DNA from: Avena insularis
Lineage: Eukaryota; Streptophyta; Magnoliopsida; Poales; Poaceae
Length of the DNA: 64,000 nt
Reading direction: 5' to 3'
Assembly: GCA_023614405.1 (NCBI GenBank)
Contig: CM042689.1
Coordinates: forward strand, 331,676,305 to 331,740,304
Every line of letters starts with the position of its first letter. Position 1 is the first letter of the stretch. The position numbers and the translations under genes were made by a program. The notes beneath the pieces were generated by a model, which was not told where the DNA came from, did not search any database, and saw only the letters and a list, made by a program, of their open reading frames with translations. Positions 22,808 to 34,451 of this stretch are shown one piece after another.

Positions 22808-25422
22808 TGTAAGATCCCTCCTTTATAAAGGAAAAGGATCCCTGTGATTGCAATGCTAGTCCCTGGATCAATGCTAGCATCCACAGTTTAAGATGAAGTA
22901 CACAGATACAAAGGTCATTTATTACATCCATTCCAGAGATAAACATAGTCTTTACAACTCAAGGCCACATGCCTAATACAAGAGTTTGAATAAGTAAATA
23001 AATATAAGTCTTCATCTTCATGTGCCACAGGCAAATATGTTGAGTGTAGACTCATGACACCTAATCCTCATCAGAGTAACCTGCAACATCACAAGTTACA
23101 GCCACAGTGGGTCAATACTTTGGAATAGTATTGGCAAGTGATACCTTAATATATTTTAAGTGGACTAGATACTATATGCAAATTTGGCTAAGTGTAGCTT
23201 GGATTGCTTTGCTCAAAATAGGTTTTGCCTATTAGTTGAAATCACTAAGTTTTTCTTTGTCAAAACTTTTCCCAAGGAACCACCAATAGACATTGAGGTC
23301 CTTCACCCTTGTTCACCCACAAGTTTTTACTTAGAAATTGGGATGAGGAGATTCTTGATAGCTTCCATGTCTTGATGCTCAAGTTGTCCTTTCCAGGGAC
23401 ATGGCTAAGTACTTAGATTTTTCCATCTGCAGAGGTTGTGCACTTTCCCCACCAGACTTGGTTTCACCAAGATCGGACCTTTCAGAAGCCTTCCCTTAGA
23501 CCAAATGGACGCGTTCCAACCTATCATTCCCACTACCACCAACTGTCCAAATGGCTAAGTTCTAGCAACTTATGTGATCCAGGCAGAGCCCATATTGCCA
23601 AGTGGCTGCACTAGAAGCTTCTTAACACTTGGCCTCTAAAATCTCTTTGTTCCTGGGTGGCTTACCACAAGTGAGATACACAAGGTAAACCATAGCCATG
23701 GGCCTTGTGTAACCACTCAACCAAAACCACCAATCAAGTCCCTTTCCACCCAGGTGATTCATTGACTTAGTTGTTTTATTAAGCAAAACAAGTCCAAAGA
23801 CTTAGAAATATTTTCATCATAGCATGTATATTTCACCAACCCTTGTTTGCTACTAGCTAAGCTAAGCATGTCATAGATAGTAACTTAACTTAGAAATTTC
23901 CTAGCAATTCTATAACTACTTAGGATTTCCCAACATGGCATATAGGAAAAATAATATCATGCAAGACTTAGCAAAAATATTTCTAATGCTTAGTATAAAA
24001 TATAGGGATAGAATTATTCATGAAGTACCACTTGCCTTGGTAGTTGGGAGAGTAGCACTCTTCACAATCACAATCACTAGCACCAAAGTCTACACAAAGA
24101 ATGGTAGCAACAAATTACACACAAAACATATACAAACAAACAAAAATATATGCATGCATGCAAAATGCTAAGTGATGATTTTCAAAACTCAACTAAGCAA
24201 GTGCAAGGTACTGATTCACTAACAAGATAAAAACTTGCCAATCAACCAATATATATACCCTAAAACAATTCCTAAACATTTCAAATACTCAAATTAGTCC
24301 TACACAAACTTCTGCAAATAAAACCTTTTTAACAGAAGCTAAACATTAAACACACTGCATATTTTGAAAGAGCTTGCTCTCCTGATTCCAACGGTATAAA
24401 ATTTGTCAAAATCTAACGTGGGAATCAAAAGTTACAATCAAAACAAATTTGAACAATAATCTGATTCAAATTCTGTTTTAAACCTAAACAGCTGCCACGC
24501 GTCTTAATCTAATTGGCCCGTACCGCTTCGCTCAGGATCGCGCCTGTGAGCCGTTAGATCAACATAATCTGCATGGTCTAGATCTACTCGTAACGGTTCG
24601 TTAAGTGACCTAATCTCGCATGCTGGATCCAGATCCAATGGCTCTGGATCAAACAACCAAAGCTGGGCGGCGCTGGCGGTGGCTAATGGCGGCAGCGAGC
24701 TCTGCCTACGGCGGCGCGGCACTACAGATGGCTAGGGGGTCGTCGGAGACGCTTACCAGAAACGCGACGATGTGCTGATGCTCAACCTGGCGACGGCTTG
24801 GCAAGGGGCGCACGGACACAGTCGCTGGAGCTCGTTGAAGTTGCGGGCGGCGTCTGTTGTTTGATGTCGAGGTCGTTGCCGAGGCTCTGCGTCGACCTAG
24901 CACAAGCCAGAGGGTTTAGGAGATGCGCAAGGGTCTGGCGAACAGGACAGTACCAAAGGGAAGGCAAGGGGCGCTCGATTCTTACCGCTATTGCTCGTCG
25001 GAGTCGAGCGGCGGCTCTGGTGGTTGTGGGAACGAACGGGGACGGCGTCCTGGGTCACAAGCAGGCAAGCAGAGGGTATCAGAAGATGCACGAGGTCCTG
25101 CTGGACACACTCGTTTGAATCAGAGGCACAGGGGCGGTCGGAACTCACCGGAATTTGCTGCCGGAGATCGTCGGAGCTGCGGCGGTGTTTGGCGAGTTCT
25201 TGGCGACTGGTGGCGTGGAGAGAAAATTGTGTGTGGGTAATGGAGGGGAGTGGGGAGGGTTTTATGTAGGCAGAGGCTCGACAAGAAACGCCGAATCAAT
25301 GGCAATTACACCGGAATCAACGCGACAGAACGGCCAGCCGGCGGCGTCTGTAGAGATTTGGGGAAGAAGGAGTCGATGTGGAGAGGGCCCAGTTGTCTGC
25401 GAGAGAAACAGAGTGGGGGTGG
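22808..25422 (-). repeat. Inverted LTR copy at the left end
   Basis: Reverse complement of about 31845-34446 with near-identity by eye. It stops abruptly after gagtgggggtgg, lacking the first 600 bp or so of the LTR. Many short frames in the GC-rich part (24490-25420) are mirrored in the right LTR and are not separate genes. Confidence 0.9.
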
Positions 25423-25868
25423 CAAAACCATTTTGAAAAGTTAGGATAAAACTATACTGCTTTCTGCAAATGAGCCTAAACCCCACTTAGCCAAATATGC
25501 ATGTATTGATAGGAATCCACTTATATTCTGCATAGTAGTGAAACTTGCCAATACAATTCAAATGTATTGACCCTTGTGGCTGTAACTTGTAATGTTGCAG
25601 GTTGGTTTGGTATTAGTGAAGTTGATTGATTAGGATTACAAGTCTACAACCAACATGTCTGCCTGTGGCACTTTGAAGATGAAGGACCCCATGCTTATAG
25701 ATATTCTGCTGCAATGTAATGTAATAGCCAAATGAGCTATGAAAGATGTAATAAATTATTTTATTCCTGGTTATAAAGTTGTAATATGACCTTTGTTTCT
25801 TGATATTACATCTTAACTATGGATGCTAGCTATTGATCCAGGGACTAGCATTGTAAACACAGGGGACT
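25423..25868 (+). repeat. 3' end of a plus-strand 5' LTR, diverged type
   Basis: Resembles the reverse complement of 40150-40610 (the solo LTR) more than the element's own 3' LTR: both share ctttctgcaaatgagcct and gctattgatccagggactag. The last 35 bp or so of the LTR, including the terminal CA, are missing before the internal region. Confidence 0.7.
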
Positions 25869-25896
25869 CTACCTCTATCTCCCTCTTCCTACCATC

Positions 25897-26601
25897 ATGG
25901 TGCTTCCCCTCACCAACTTTGAGAGGAAAGACCTCTGGGGTTTCAAGGTCAACCAGCCCGGACGCTAGCCTGAGCCTACCACGGAGGCCATCGTCTTCAA
26001 GCTCATGCACGATGACAAGGAGAGAGGCCTTGAGGTAGTCATGCAGGATCTGATAGGACGTCTGCTGGGGAGACACTCCCGACAGGTTAGAGGTACTCAC
26101 TTCCACGTCTTCGATAGACGTGATGAGGATGGAGAGTCCATCGACTTCGAGGACACTTCGAGGGAGACAGCAGAGCCCATTCGTCTATACCTCCAGGACT
26201 TAGAGGCTCTCATTAGGCACGTGGATTCTGATAGGACCAACGTCATGCTCAACAATGACGAACTCCAGGTGCAGCTTTGCGAGAAGGACAAGCTCTTTGC
26301 GGAGCAAGATGAGATAGTTAAGGAGATGGAGGCGAAGTTTGAGAGCCAGGACAGAAAGTTCAAGAGTCAGGAGAAGCGAGTCCAGGATAGGAACAAGAAG
26401 ATCCGGGACATGACTGAAGAACTGCAGGCCAAGGACTTCGAGCTCGAGCATCAGCAGACGGTGATTGAGAGGCTTCGTTCTCAGAAGAGGGCTCTCAAAA
26501 CCAAGATAGAGACCTTGACCACCAGTGTCGAGGAATACAAGACCGCGATGGCGAACGCAGGTCTTACCATTGTCGAGGAGGAGATTGATGCCGAGGAGTA
26601 G
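25897..26601 (+). pseudogene. Extra coiled-coil ORF upstream of gag
   Basis: The frame opens with ATG at 25897 (MVLPLTNFERKDLWGFKVNQ) and is broken by TAG at 25966-25968. It is then open to 26601, about 235 codons in all. From about residue 120 to the end it is highly charged with heptad-like spacing (KFKSQEKRVQDRNKKIRD; LRSQKRALKTKIETL), so it should form a long coiled coil. No catalytic or zinc motif is visible. It lies between the 5' LTR remnant and gag, on the same strand. I know of no assigned function. A separate structural or RNA-binding product is possible, but its role is unknown. Confidence 0.6.
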
Positions 26602-26817
26602 ATTTGACTACTCTTTTATCTTTTATTATCATACTTGTTGTTTGAGAACTTGTTATTTGACCATCCGACATGTGGATGGCTTGTTATTTGTGGGTATTTT
26701 ACTTTACGAACTTGTTATCTTGTTGTTGAACTTTTATCTTAGTGTTGCATGCTTGTGTTTGCTTATGTGATGTAATGTGCATGAAAGCATCTATGGGTAT
26801 CTCATTCTTATCTCTAT

Positions 26818-28011
26818 TTGAACAAACCACAGATCCCTCCCCGTCGTGCAAACCCCAACAACAACAACAACATCACTCCAGAAATGCAACAAATGATGAC
26901 TGCTCAAACTCAGCTAATGCAGATGATGACGACGTTCATCCAGAACCAAAACAATAACAACAACAATAACAACAACAACCCACCGGGCTTTGACATGCTT
27001 ACCAGGTTCTTGAGATTGAGGCCAGCAAAGTTCTCAGGAACGACTGATCCCATGGTGGCCAATGACTGGCTACGCTCAGTAAACAAGGACTTGGTAACAG
27101 TGGGCTGTACGGATGCTAAAAAGGTCAGATTTGCAGCACATTTGCTGGAAGGACCAGCCGCCACTTGGTGGGACAACTTCCAGATCACCACTCCCATAGA
27201 AGATGTGACATGGGCTATCTTTGACGATGGTTTTCGTACTGCTCATATCTCATCTGGAGTGATGAGTCTGAAAAGAAAAGAGTTCCATAATCTGAAGCAG
27301 CGCCACCACAGCGTGGCTGAATATATCGAGGAGTTCAACAATCTGGCGCGTTATGCACCGGATGAAGTTGACACTGATGCCAAGAGGAAGGAAAAGTTCC
27401 TTGAAGGGCTGAATGATGAGCTGAACCTGCAGTTGGCTGTGGCATATGTTCCCACATACCAGTCTCTTTGTGATAAGGCTGCTATCTTGGAGAACAAAAT
27501 GAAGCAAGTTGAGAGCAGGAAGAGAAAGCACTCGGACAAGCACAGCTCGGGATCGTCTCACAAACGTTCCCATTACGATGACAGTTGAAGCTCAGGATCC
27601 CACAAGCATGGGAAATTCAACAAGCACCACAATCACAACCGTCATGACAACAAGCATCACCGTAGTCATGACAATGACAAATACAAGAACCACAAGGGTG
27701 GATATAAGAGCCACCACAGTGGTAATGGAAGTGGCAGTGGAAGCCAGCCTGTCAAGAAGGTCATTAGTCAGGATGAATGCTTCAAGTGCAAGAAGATGGG
27801 GCATTATGCAAATGAATGCCCAGAAAAGAAAGTTGAAGGACCCAACAAGCCCAACCCTTTTCAGAAAGGGCAAGTTAACCACATTAATGTGGAGGAGATC
27901 TATGAGGAGCCTGATGTTGTGGCTGGTAAGTTCAGACTCAATTCTATTCCAGCGTTTTTACTCTTTGATACTGGTGCATCTCATTCATTCATATCAAGAG
28001 CATTTGTTTAA
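26818..28011 (+). pseudogene. Gypsy gag and protease, interrupted
   Basis: Capsid, nucleocapsid and protease part of the polyprotein. After a Gln/Asn-rich leader with a run of Asn, the retrotransposon gag domain is clear: LRLRPAKFSGTTDPMVANDW, AAHLLEGPAATWWDNF, and FHNLKQRHHSVAEYIEEFNN. An in-frame TGA lies at 27586-27588. The frame then continues through a His-rich linker, the zinc knuckle CFKCKKMGHYANEC and the protease active site FLLFDTGASHSFIS, to a TAA at 28009-28011. The rest of the protease follows in the same frame downstream. No ATG precedes the gag domain closely, so the original start may be mutated; the leader begins at a TTG. Confidence 0.85.
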
Positions 28012-29919
28012 AGAAATGAACTACCGGTAGAAACTATTGGGTGTCCTATAAAAGTAAGTTCTCCTGGTGGAGAAATGATAGTGAATTCAGGATGTCATGA
28101 TCTAGTCATAGAGTTTGGGAAGTATAAGTTTCCCGTTAACTTGATAATTCTAAACTCCCAAGGATTGGATGTCATTTTGGGAATGGACTGGATGACTAAG
28201 TACAAAGGAGTGATAGATTGTGCCAACCATACTGTCTCACTCACAACTCCAGAAAATAAAAGGATCAGATTCAAGACCAACTTTGAAGCAAAAAGGAGTA
28301 TGCTTAATTCTCTTAAGGGGGTTAGCATGGACAGTGTGCCAATTGTGAGTGAATATCCGGATGTGTTTCCGGAAGAATTGTCGGGAATGCCACCAGATAG
28401 AGATGTGGAGTTTCTAATAGATTTGGTACCAGGATCTGGACCAATAGCAAAGAGACCTTATAAAATGTCAGTTGATGAACTGAAAGAACTCAAGAAGGAA
28501 CTTGGAGAACAGCTACAAAAAGGATTTATTCAACCAAGTTCTTCATCTTGGGGAGCCTTAGTTTTGTTCGTGGAGAAGAAAGATAGAAGTCAAAGGTTAT
28601 GCATAGATTACCGTTCACTCAACGAGGTAACCATCAAGAACAAATACCCTTTGCCTAGAATCAATGACTTGTTTGATCAGCTAGAAGGAGCATGTGTATT
28701 CTCAAATATTGATCTCCGGTCAGGATATTTTCAACTCAAGATAAGAGAACAAGACATACCTAAAACAGCGTTCACTACAAGGTATGGATTGTATGAGTAT
28801 ACCGTAATGCCTTTCGGTTTGACCAATGCTCCAGCATACTTCATGAATATGATGAACAAGGTGTTCATGGAATTCCTAGACAAGTTTGTTGTCGTTTTCA
28901 TCGATGACATCTTAGTCTACTCCAAGAGCAAAGAAGAGCATGAAGGACATTTGCGTTTGATACTTGAGAAGTTAAGAGAGCATAAACTTTATGCCAAATT
29001 CAGCAAGTGTGAATTCTGGTTGGATGAAGTGGGATTTCTTGGTCATGTTATGACAAAGGATGGTGTAGCAGTTGATCCTGCTAAAGTTTCAGCTGTGATT
29101 GAATGGGAATCTCCCAAGTCCGTGAAAGAAGTTCGTAGTTTCCTCGGCTTAGAAGGTTACTACAGAAGGTTCATTGAAAATTTCTCCAAGGTTGCTAAGC
29201 CTATGACTGAATTGCTAAAGAAAGACAAGAAGTTTGCTTGGTCTGAAGGTTGTGAACTCAGCTTTCAGGAATTGAAGAAGAGACTTGTGACAGCACCCGT
29301 CTTGTGTCTGCCAGATTTGGAAAAAGATTTCCAAGTATATTGTGATGCATCTCATCAGGGTTTGGGTGCAGTACTTATGCAAGACGAAGTGAACTATCCT
29401 ACTCATGATTTAGAGTTAGCCTCTGTTGTCCATGCACTAAAAACATGGAGGCACTATCTTTTGGGAAAGCGTTGTGAAGTGTTCACAGATCACAAGAGTT
29501 TGAAGTATATCTTCACCCAGAAGGAAATTAATATGAGACAAAGAAGATGGCTAGAACTTATCAAGGACTACGACTTAAGTTTCCAATACCACCCCGGTAA
29601 AGCAAATGTTGTAGCAGATGCTCTAAGTCATAAGGTTTTTGTGAACGGCCTTACCAAAGGAAAATTGCCAGATGATCTGTGTACCCAATTTAGAAAACTC
29701 AGATTGGAGATTGTGCCTGAAGGACACATCCTGTCTTTGGACGTTCAACCCACTTTGTTGGACAAGATCAAAGAAGCCAGAAGACTGATAAGGAAACTGA
29801 AGAGATTAAGGAAAGGATTGGCAAAGGAAAATCCAAAGGATTCCATGAAGACGAACAGGGTACTTTATGGCATGGGAAACGTATCTGTGTTCCACAAGAC
29901 CCAGAGTTGCGGAAACTGA
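28012..29919 (+). pseudogene. Gypsy protease end, reverse transcriptase, RNase H
   Basis: In the same frame as gag. Order: protease C-terminus ([17 protein letters not shown]); reverse transcriptase with [35 protein letters not shown] and the intact catalytic [31 protein letters not shown]; then RNase H ([43 protein letters not shown]). In RNase H the segment between LMQ and [10 protein letters not shown] is about 14 residues shorter than usual, removing the VIAYASRQL strand. A frameshift near 29840 carries the polyprotein into another frame. The reverse transcriptase core itself looks complete. Confidence 0.9.
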
Positions 29920-31228
29920 TTTTGCAAGAAGCACACAACTCTCCGTATTCTATTCATCCGGGTAACACCAAAATGTACATGGACATGAAAGAAAGATTTT
30001 GGTGGAATAATCTCAAGAAGGACATCGCCGTGCATATTGCTTTGTGTGATGTGTGTAGTAGAGTGAAGGCGGAACATCAGAAACCAGCAGGTTTACTTCA
30101 ACCACTACCTATTCCTGATTGGAAGTGGGACAAGATTGGTATGGATTTCATTACCGGATTACCAAGGACCCGGTCAGGATACGATTCTATTTGGGTAGTA
30201 GTGGATCGCCTAACTAAAGTAGCAAATTTCATACCCGTAAAGACAACCTATACAAGTGCTAAGTTAACCAGAATCTACATGAGTAGAATTGTATGTCTAC
30301 ATGGAGTGCCCAAGAGTATTGTGTCTGATAGGGGAACTCAATTCACTTCCCATTTTTGGAAACAGTTACATGAGTCATTAGGAACGAGGTTGGAATTCAG
30401 TACTGCTTTTCATCCTCAAACCGATCGACAAATGGAAAGGACTAATCAGATTCTTGAAGACATGTTGAGGGCATGTGCCCTAGACTATGGAGCCAGTTGG
30501 GATGAAAGTCTGCCTTACGCAGAATTTTCTTATAACAACAGCTACAAGCCAGCATTGAGATGGCACCATTTGAGTTTCTCTACGGAAGAAAGTGTACCAC
30601 CCCATTGTTATGGAATGGTGTGGGAGAAAGAAGTTTATTCGGGCCAGATCTTATCAAAGAAGCCGAAGAGAAGGTCAAGTTGGTTAAGGACAGATTGAAG
30701 ATAGCATAGTCCCGACAGAAAAGCTACGCAGATCCTAAGCGTAGAGAAGTCACCTACGAAGTTGGTGATAGAGCCTATCTTAGAGTGTCACCACTTCGTG
30801 GAGTGAAGAGGTTCGGAGTCAAAGGAAAATTGGCACCAAGATATGTTGGGCCATTCAAGATTCTGAGTCGTAAAGGAGAAGTTGCCTATGAAATTGAACT
30901 GCCAGAATCTCTGTCAGCTGTCCATAATGTGTTTCATGTGAGTCAACTTAAGAAATGTCATCCAGAAATGGAAGAAACTTCTTTGAAGGATACTATACCT
31001 TTGGAGGAAGTTCAACTAGAAAGTGATCTCACTTATGAAGACAAACCTATCAAGATTCTTGAGACTGCAGAAAGAGTCACAAGGACTAAGACTATCAAGT
31101 TCTGCAAAGTGCAGCGGAATCATCATTCCGAAGAGGAAGCAACATGGAAAAGAGAAGATGATCTTCGGAAAGACCACCCTCACCTATTTGCTAGCCAATC
31201 CGAATCTCGAGGGCGAGATTCACCTTAA
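29836..31228 (+). pseudogene. Gypsy integrase with chromodomain-like tail
   Basis: The HHCC zinc domain is present (HNSPYSIHPGNTKMY with CDVC). The catalytic core has MDFITGLP, VSDRGTQFTS and HPQTDRQMERTNQ, so D, D and E are all kept. A frameshift near 30555 moves to the frame of GRKC-type sequence. A TAG at 30706-30708 follows. The C-terminal part (30785-31228) has the GPY/F module LAPRYVGPFKILSRKGEVAY and an HNVFHVSQLKKCHP box. It ends with a chromodomain-like stretch KPIKILETAERVTRTKTIKF..EEEATWKRE. In chromoviruses this tail is thought to steer integration to heterochromatin. The expected Trp in VQW is Arg here. Confidence 0.88.
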
Positions 31229-31241
31229 GGGGGTTAGATTT
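31225..31241 (+). other. Polypurine tract of the gypsy element
   Basis: AAGGGGGTTAGATT precedes the 3' LTR start (TGTAACATCCC). Its position confirms plus-strand orientation of the internal domain. Confidence 0.7.
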
Positions 31242-34200
31242 GTAACATCCCTAAAATCATGTTTCAAACTCATGCATATCATCCATGCATCCATGATCAT
31301 ATAGGATTCATTTCAAACAAAACAATTCAAAAACAGGAGCATATGAGCTCATTATTTTATGTGATCATCATTTGAAACAAATGCTACTCTTTCTATGAGA
31401 GGTTGTTGTTCATGAAACCAAACTTTGTGCCTTGTTGCTTTCTGAATGAGTTGCTAGATTGCTAAGGTTTAAACCAAAATTTCAAAGCAAATACAATTTG
31501 AAAACCAATATAAAACAAAGTGCTATGTCACTGTTTATTTTATTTTTCCAAATGACCAAGCCAATTCAAAGTGACCACATGGTTTTATGCCAAGATTTGT
31601 GACTGTTGCACTCTGCAAAAGTCCTGAAAAGCTTTGAATTCAAATAGAGTTTGAATTCATTTGAAAATCATTCCAGAAAATCAAATTAGAAATAGAAAAG
31701 GCATATAGAAAAGGAAAAGGGCCGGCGCCAGACTTTGGGCCCAACAGCGAAACCAGCGCAGCTAGCCCACCCGGGTCCCCCCTCTCTCTCTCTCACGCGC
31801 AGACGCACCCACCAAGTCACTGATGCCCGGACCCCACCCCCACTCTGTTTCTCTCGCAGACAACTGGGCCCTCTCCACGTCGACTCCTTCTTCCCCAAAT
31901 CTCGCTACAGACGCTGCCGCTGGCCGTTTGCTTGCGTTGATTCCATGGCGTAATTGCCTTTGATTCGGGCGTTTCTTGTCGAGCCTCGCCTACTTAAACC
32001 CTCCCACTCCGCTCCATTCCCTCACTCAATTTTCTCTCCACGCCAGGCCAGTGCCGCCTTCGCCAAACACCGCCAGTTCAACGATCTCCGGCAGCAAATT
32101 CCGGTGAGTTCCGACCGCCCCTGTGCCTCTGATTCAAACGAGTGTGTCCAGCAGGACCTCGTGCATCTTCTGATACCCTCTGCTTGCCTGCTTGTGACCC
32201 AGGACGCCGTCCCCGTTCGTTCCCGCAACCACCAGAGCCGCCGCTCGACTCCGACGAGCAATAGCGGTAAGAATCGAGCGCCCCTTGCCTTCCCTTTGGT
32301 ACTGTCCTGTTCGCCAGACCCTTGCGCGTCTCCTAAACCCTCTGGCTTGTGCTAGGTCGACGCAGAGCCTCGGCAACGACCTCGACATCAAACAACAGAC
32401 GCCGCCCGCAACTTCGACGAGCTCCAGCGACTGTGTCCGTGCGCCCCTTGCCAAGTCGTTGCCAGGTTGAGCATCAGCACGTCGTCGCGTTTCTGGTAAG
32501 CGTCTCCGACGACCCCCTAGCCATCTATAGCGCCGCGTCGCCGTAGGCAGATCTCGCCACCGCCAGTAGCCACCGCCAGCGCCGCCCAGCTTTGGTCGTT
32601 TGATCCAGAGCCATTGGATCTGGATCCAGCGTGCGAGATTAGATCACTTAACGAACCGTTACGAGTAGATCTGGACCGTGCAGATTATGTTGATCTAACG
32701 GCTCACAAGCGCGATCCTGAGCGAAGCAGTACGGGCCAATTAGATTAAGACGCGTGGCAGCTGTTTAGGTTTAAAACAGAATTTGAATCAGATTATTTTT
32801 CAAATTTGTTTTGATTGTAACTTTTGATTCCCACATTAGATTTTGACAAATTTTATACCGTTGGAATCAGGTGAGCAAGCTCTTTCAAAATATGCAATGT
32901 GTTTAATGTTTAGCTTCTGTTAAAAAGGTTTTATTTGCAGAAGTTTGTGTAGGACTAATTTGAGTATTTGAAATGTTTAGGAATTGTTTTAGGGTATATA
33001 TATTGGTTGATTGGCAAGTTTTTATCTTGTTAGTGAATCAGTACCTTGCACTTGCTTAGTTGAGTTTTGAAAATCATCACTTAGCATTTTGCATGCATGC
33101 ATATATTTTTGTTTGTTTGTATATGTTTTGTGTGTAATTTGTTGCTACCATTCTTTGTGTAGACTTTGGTGCTAGTGATTGTGATTGTGAAGAGTGCTAC
33201 TCTCCCAACTACCAAGGCAAGTGGTACTTCATGAATAATTCTATCCCTATGTTTTATACTAAGCATTAGAAATATTTTTGCTAAGTCTTGCATGATATTA
33301 TTTTGCCTATATGCCATGTTGGGAAATCCTAAGTAGTTGTAGAATTGCTAGGAAATTTCTAAGTTAAGTTACTATCTATGACATGCTTAGCTTAGCTAGT
33401 AGCAAACAAGGGTTGGTGAAATATACATGCTATGATGAAAATATTTCTAAGTCTTTGGACTTGTTTTGCTTAATAAAACAACTAAGTCAATGAATCACCT
33501 GGGTGGAAAGGGACTTGATTGGTGGTTTTGGTTGAGTGGTTACACAAGGCCCATGGCTATGGTTTACCTTGTGTATCTCACTTGTGGTAAGCCACCCAGG
33601 AACAAAGGGATTTGAGATGCCAAATGTTAAGAAGCTTCTAGTGCAGCCACTTGGCATTATGGGCTCTGCCTAGATCATATAGGTTGCAATAACTTAGCCA
33701 TTTGGACAGTTGGTGGTAGTGGGATGATAGGTTGGAGCGCGTCCATTTGGTCTAATGGAAGGCTTCTGAAAGGTCCTGTCTTGGTGAAAATCAAGTCTTG
33801 TGGGGAAAGTGCACAACCTCTGCAGATAGAAGAATCTAAATACTTAGCCATGTCCCTGGTATTGGACAACTTGAGCATCAAGACATGGAAGCTATCAAGA
33901 ATCTCCTCATCCCAATTTCTAAGTAAAAACTTGTGGGTGAACAAGGGTGAAGGTACACCAATATCTATTAGTGGTTCCTTGGGAAAGATTTTGTCAAAGA
34001 AAAACTTAGTGATTTCAACTAATAGGCAAAACCTATTTTGAGCAAAGCAAGCCAAGCTACACTTAGCCAAATTTGCATATAGTATCTAGTCCACTTAAAA
34101 TATATTAAGGTATCACTTGCCAATACTATTCCAAAGTATTGACCCACTGTGGCTGTAACTTGTGATGTTGCAGGTTACTCTGATGAGGATTAGGTGTCAT

Positions 34201-34446
34201 GAGTCTACACTCAACATGTTTGCCTGTGGCACATGAAGATGAAGACTTATATTTATTTACTTATTCAAACTCTTATATTAGGCATGTGGCCTTGAGTTGT
34301 AAAGACTATGTTTATCTCTGGAATGGATGTAATAAATGACCTTTGTATCTGTGTACTTCATCTTAAAATGTGGATGCTAGCATTGATCCAGGGACTAGCA
34401 TTGCAATCACAGGGATCCTTTTCCTTTATAAAGGAGGGATCTTACA
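31242..34446 (+). repeat. 3' LTR of the gypsy element
   Basis: A 3.2-kb LTR from TGTAACATCCC to GGGATCTTACA. The GC-rich middle (31730-32760) probably holds the promoter: CTACTTAAACCC at about 31990 could be a TATA-like box. Its reverse complement forms the left end of the element. Confidence 0.88.
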
Positions 34447-34451
34447 GACAA

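Larger units (their letters stand above)
22808..34446 (+). mobile_element. Ty3/gypsy chromovirus with inverted terminal LTRs
   Basis: A perfect duplication GACAA lies on both sides (22803-22807 and 34447-34451), and the interrupted CACTA unit reads through cleanly when the block is removed. The left end (TGTAAGATCCC) and right end (GGGATCTTACA) are inverted copies: the left 2.6 kb is a minus-strand LTR, the right 3.2 kb a plus-strand LTR. Between them lie a short remnant of a plus-strand 5' LTR (25423-25868), an extra coiled-coil frame, gag, protease, reverse transcriptase, RNase H, integrase and a chromodomain-like tail. The domain order and tail fit the Tekay/Del chromovirus group. The coding region has several stops and frameshifts, so it is defective. 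Confidence 0.85.

Noticed and set aside
24504..25440. Many overlapping frames in GC-rich DNA, including Arg/Ser-rich proteins, mirrored at 31735-32546
   Set aside because: They are inside the inverted LTR copies, occur in several frames at once and have no domain; GC-rich composition explains them.
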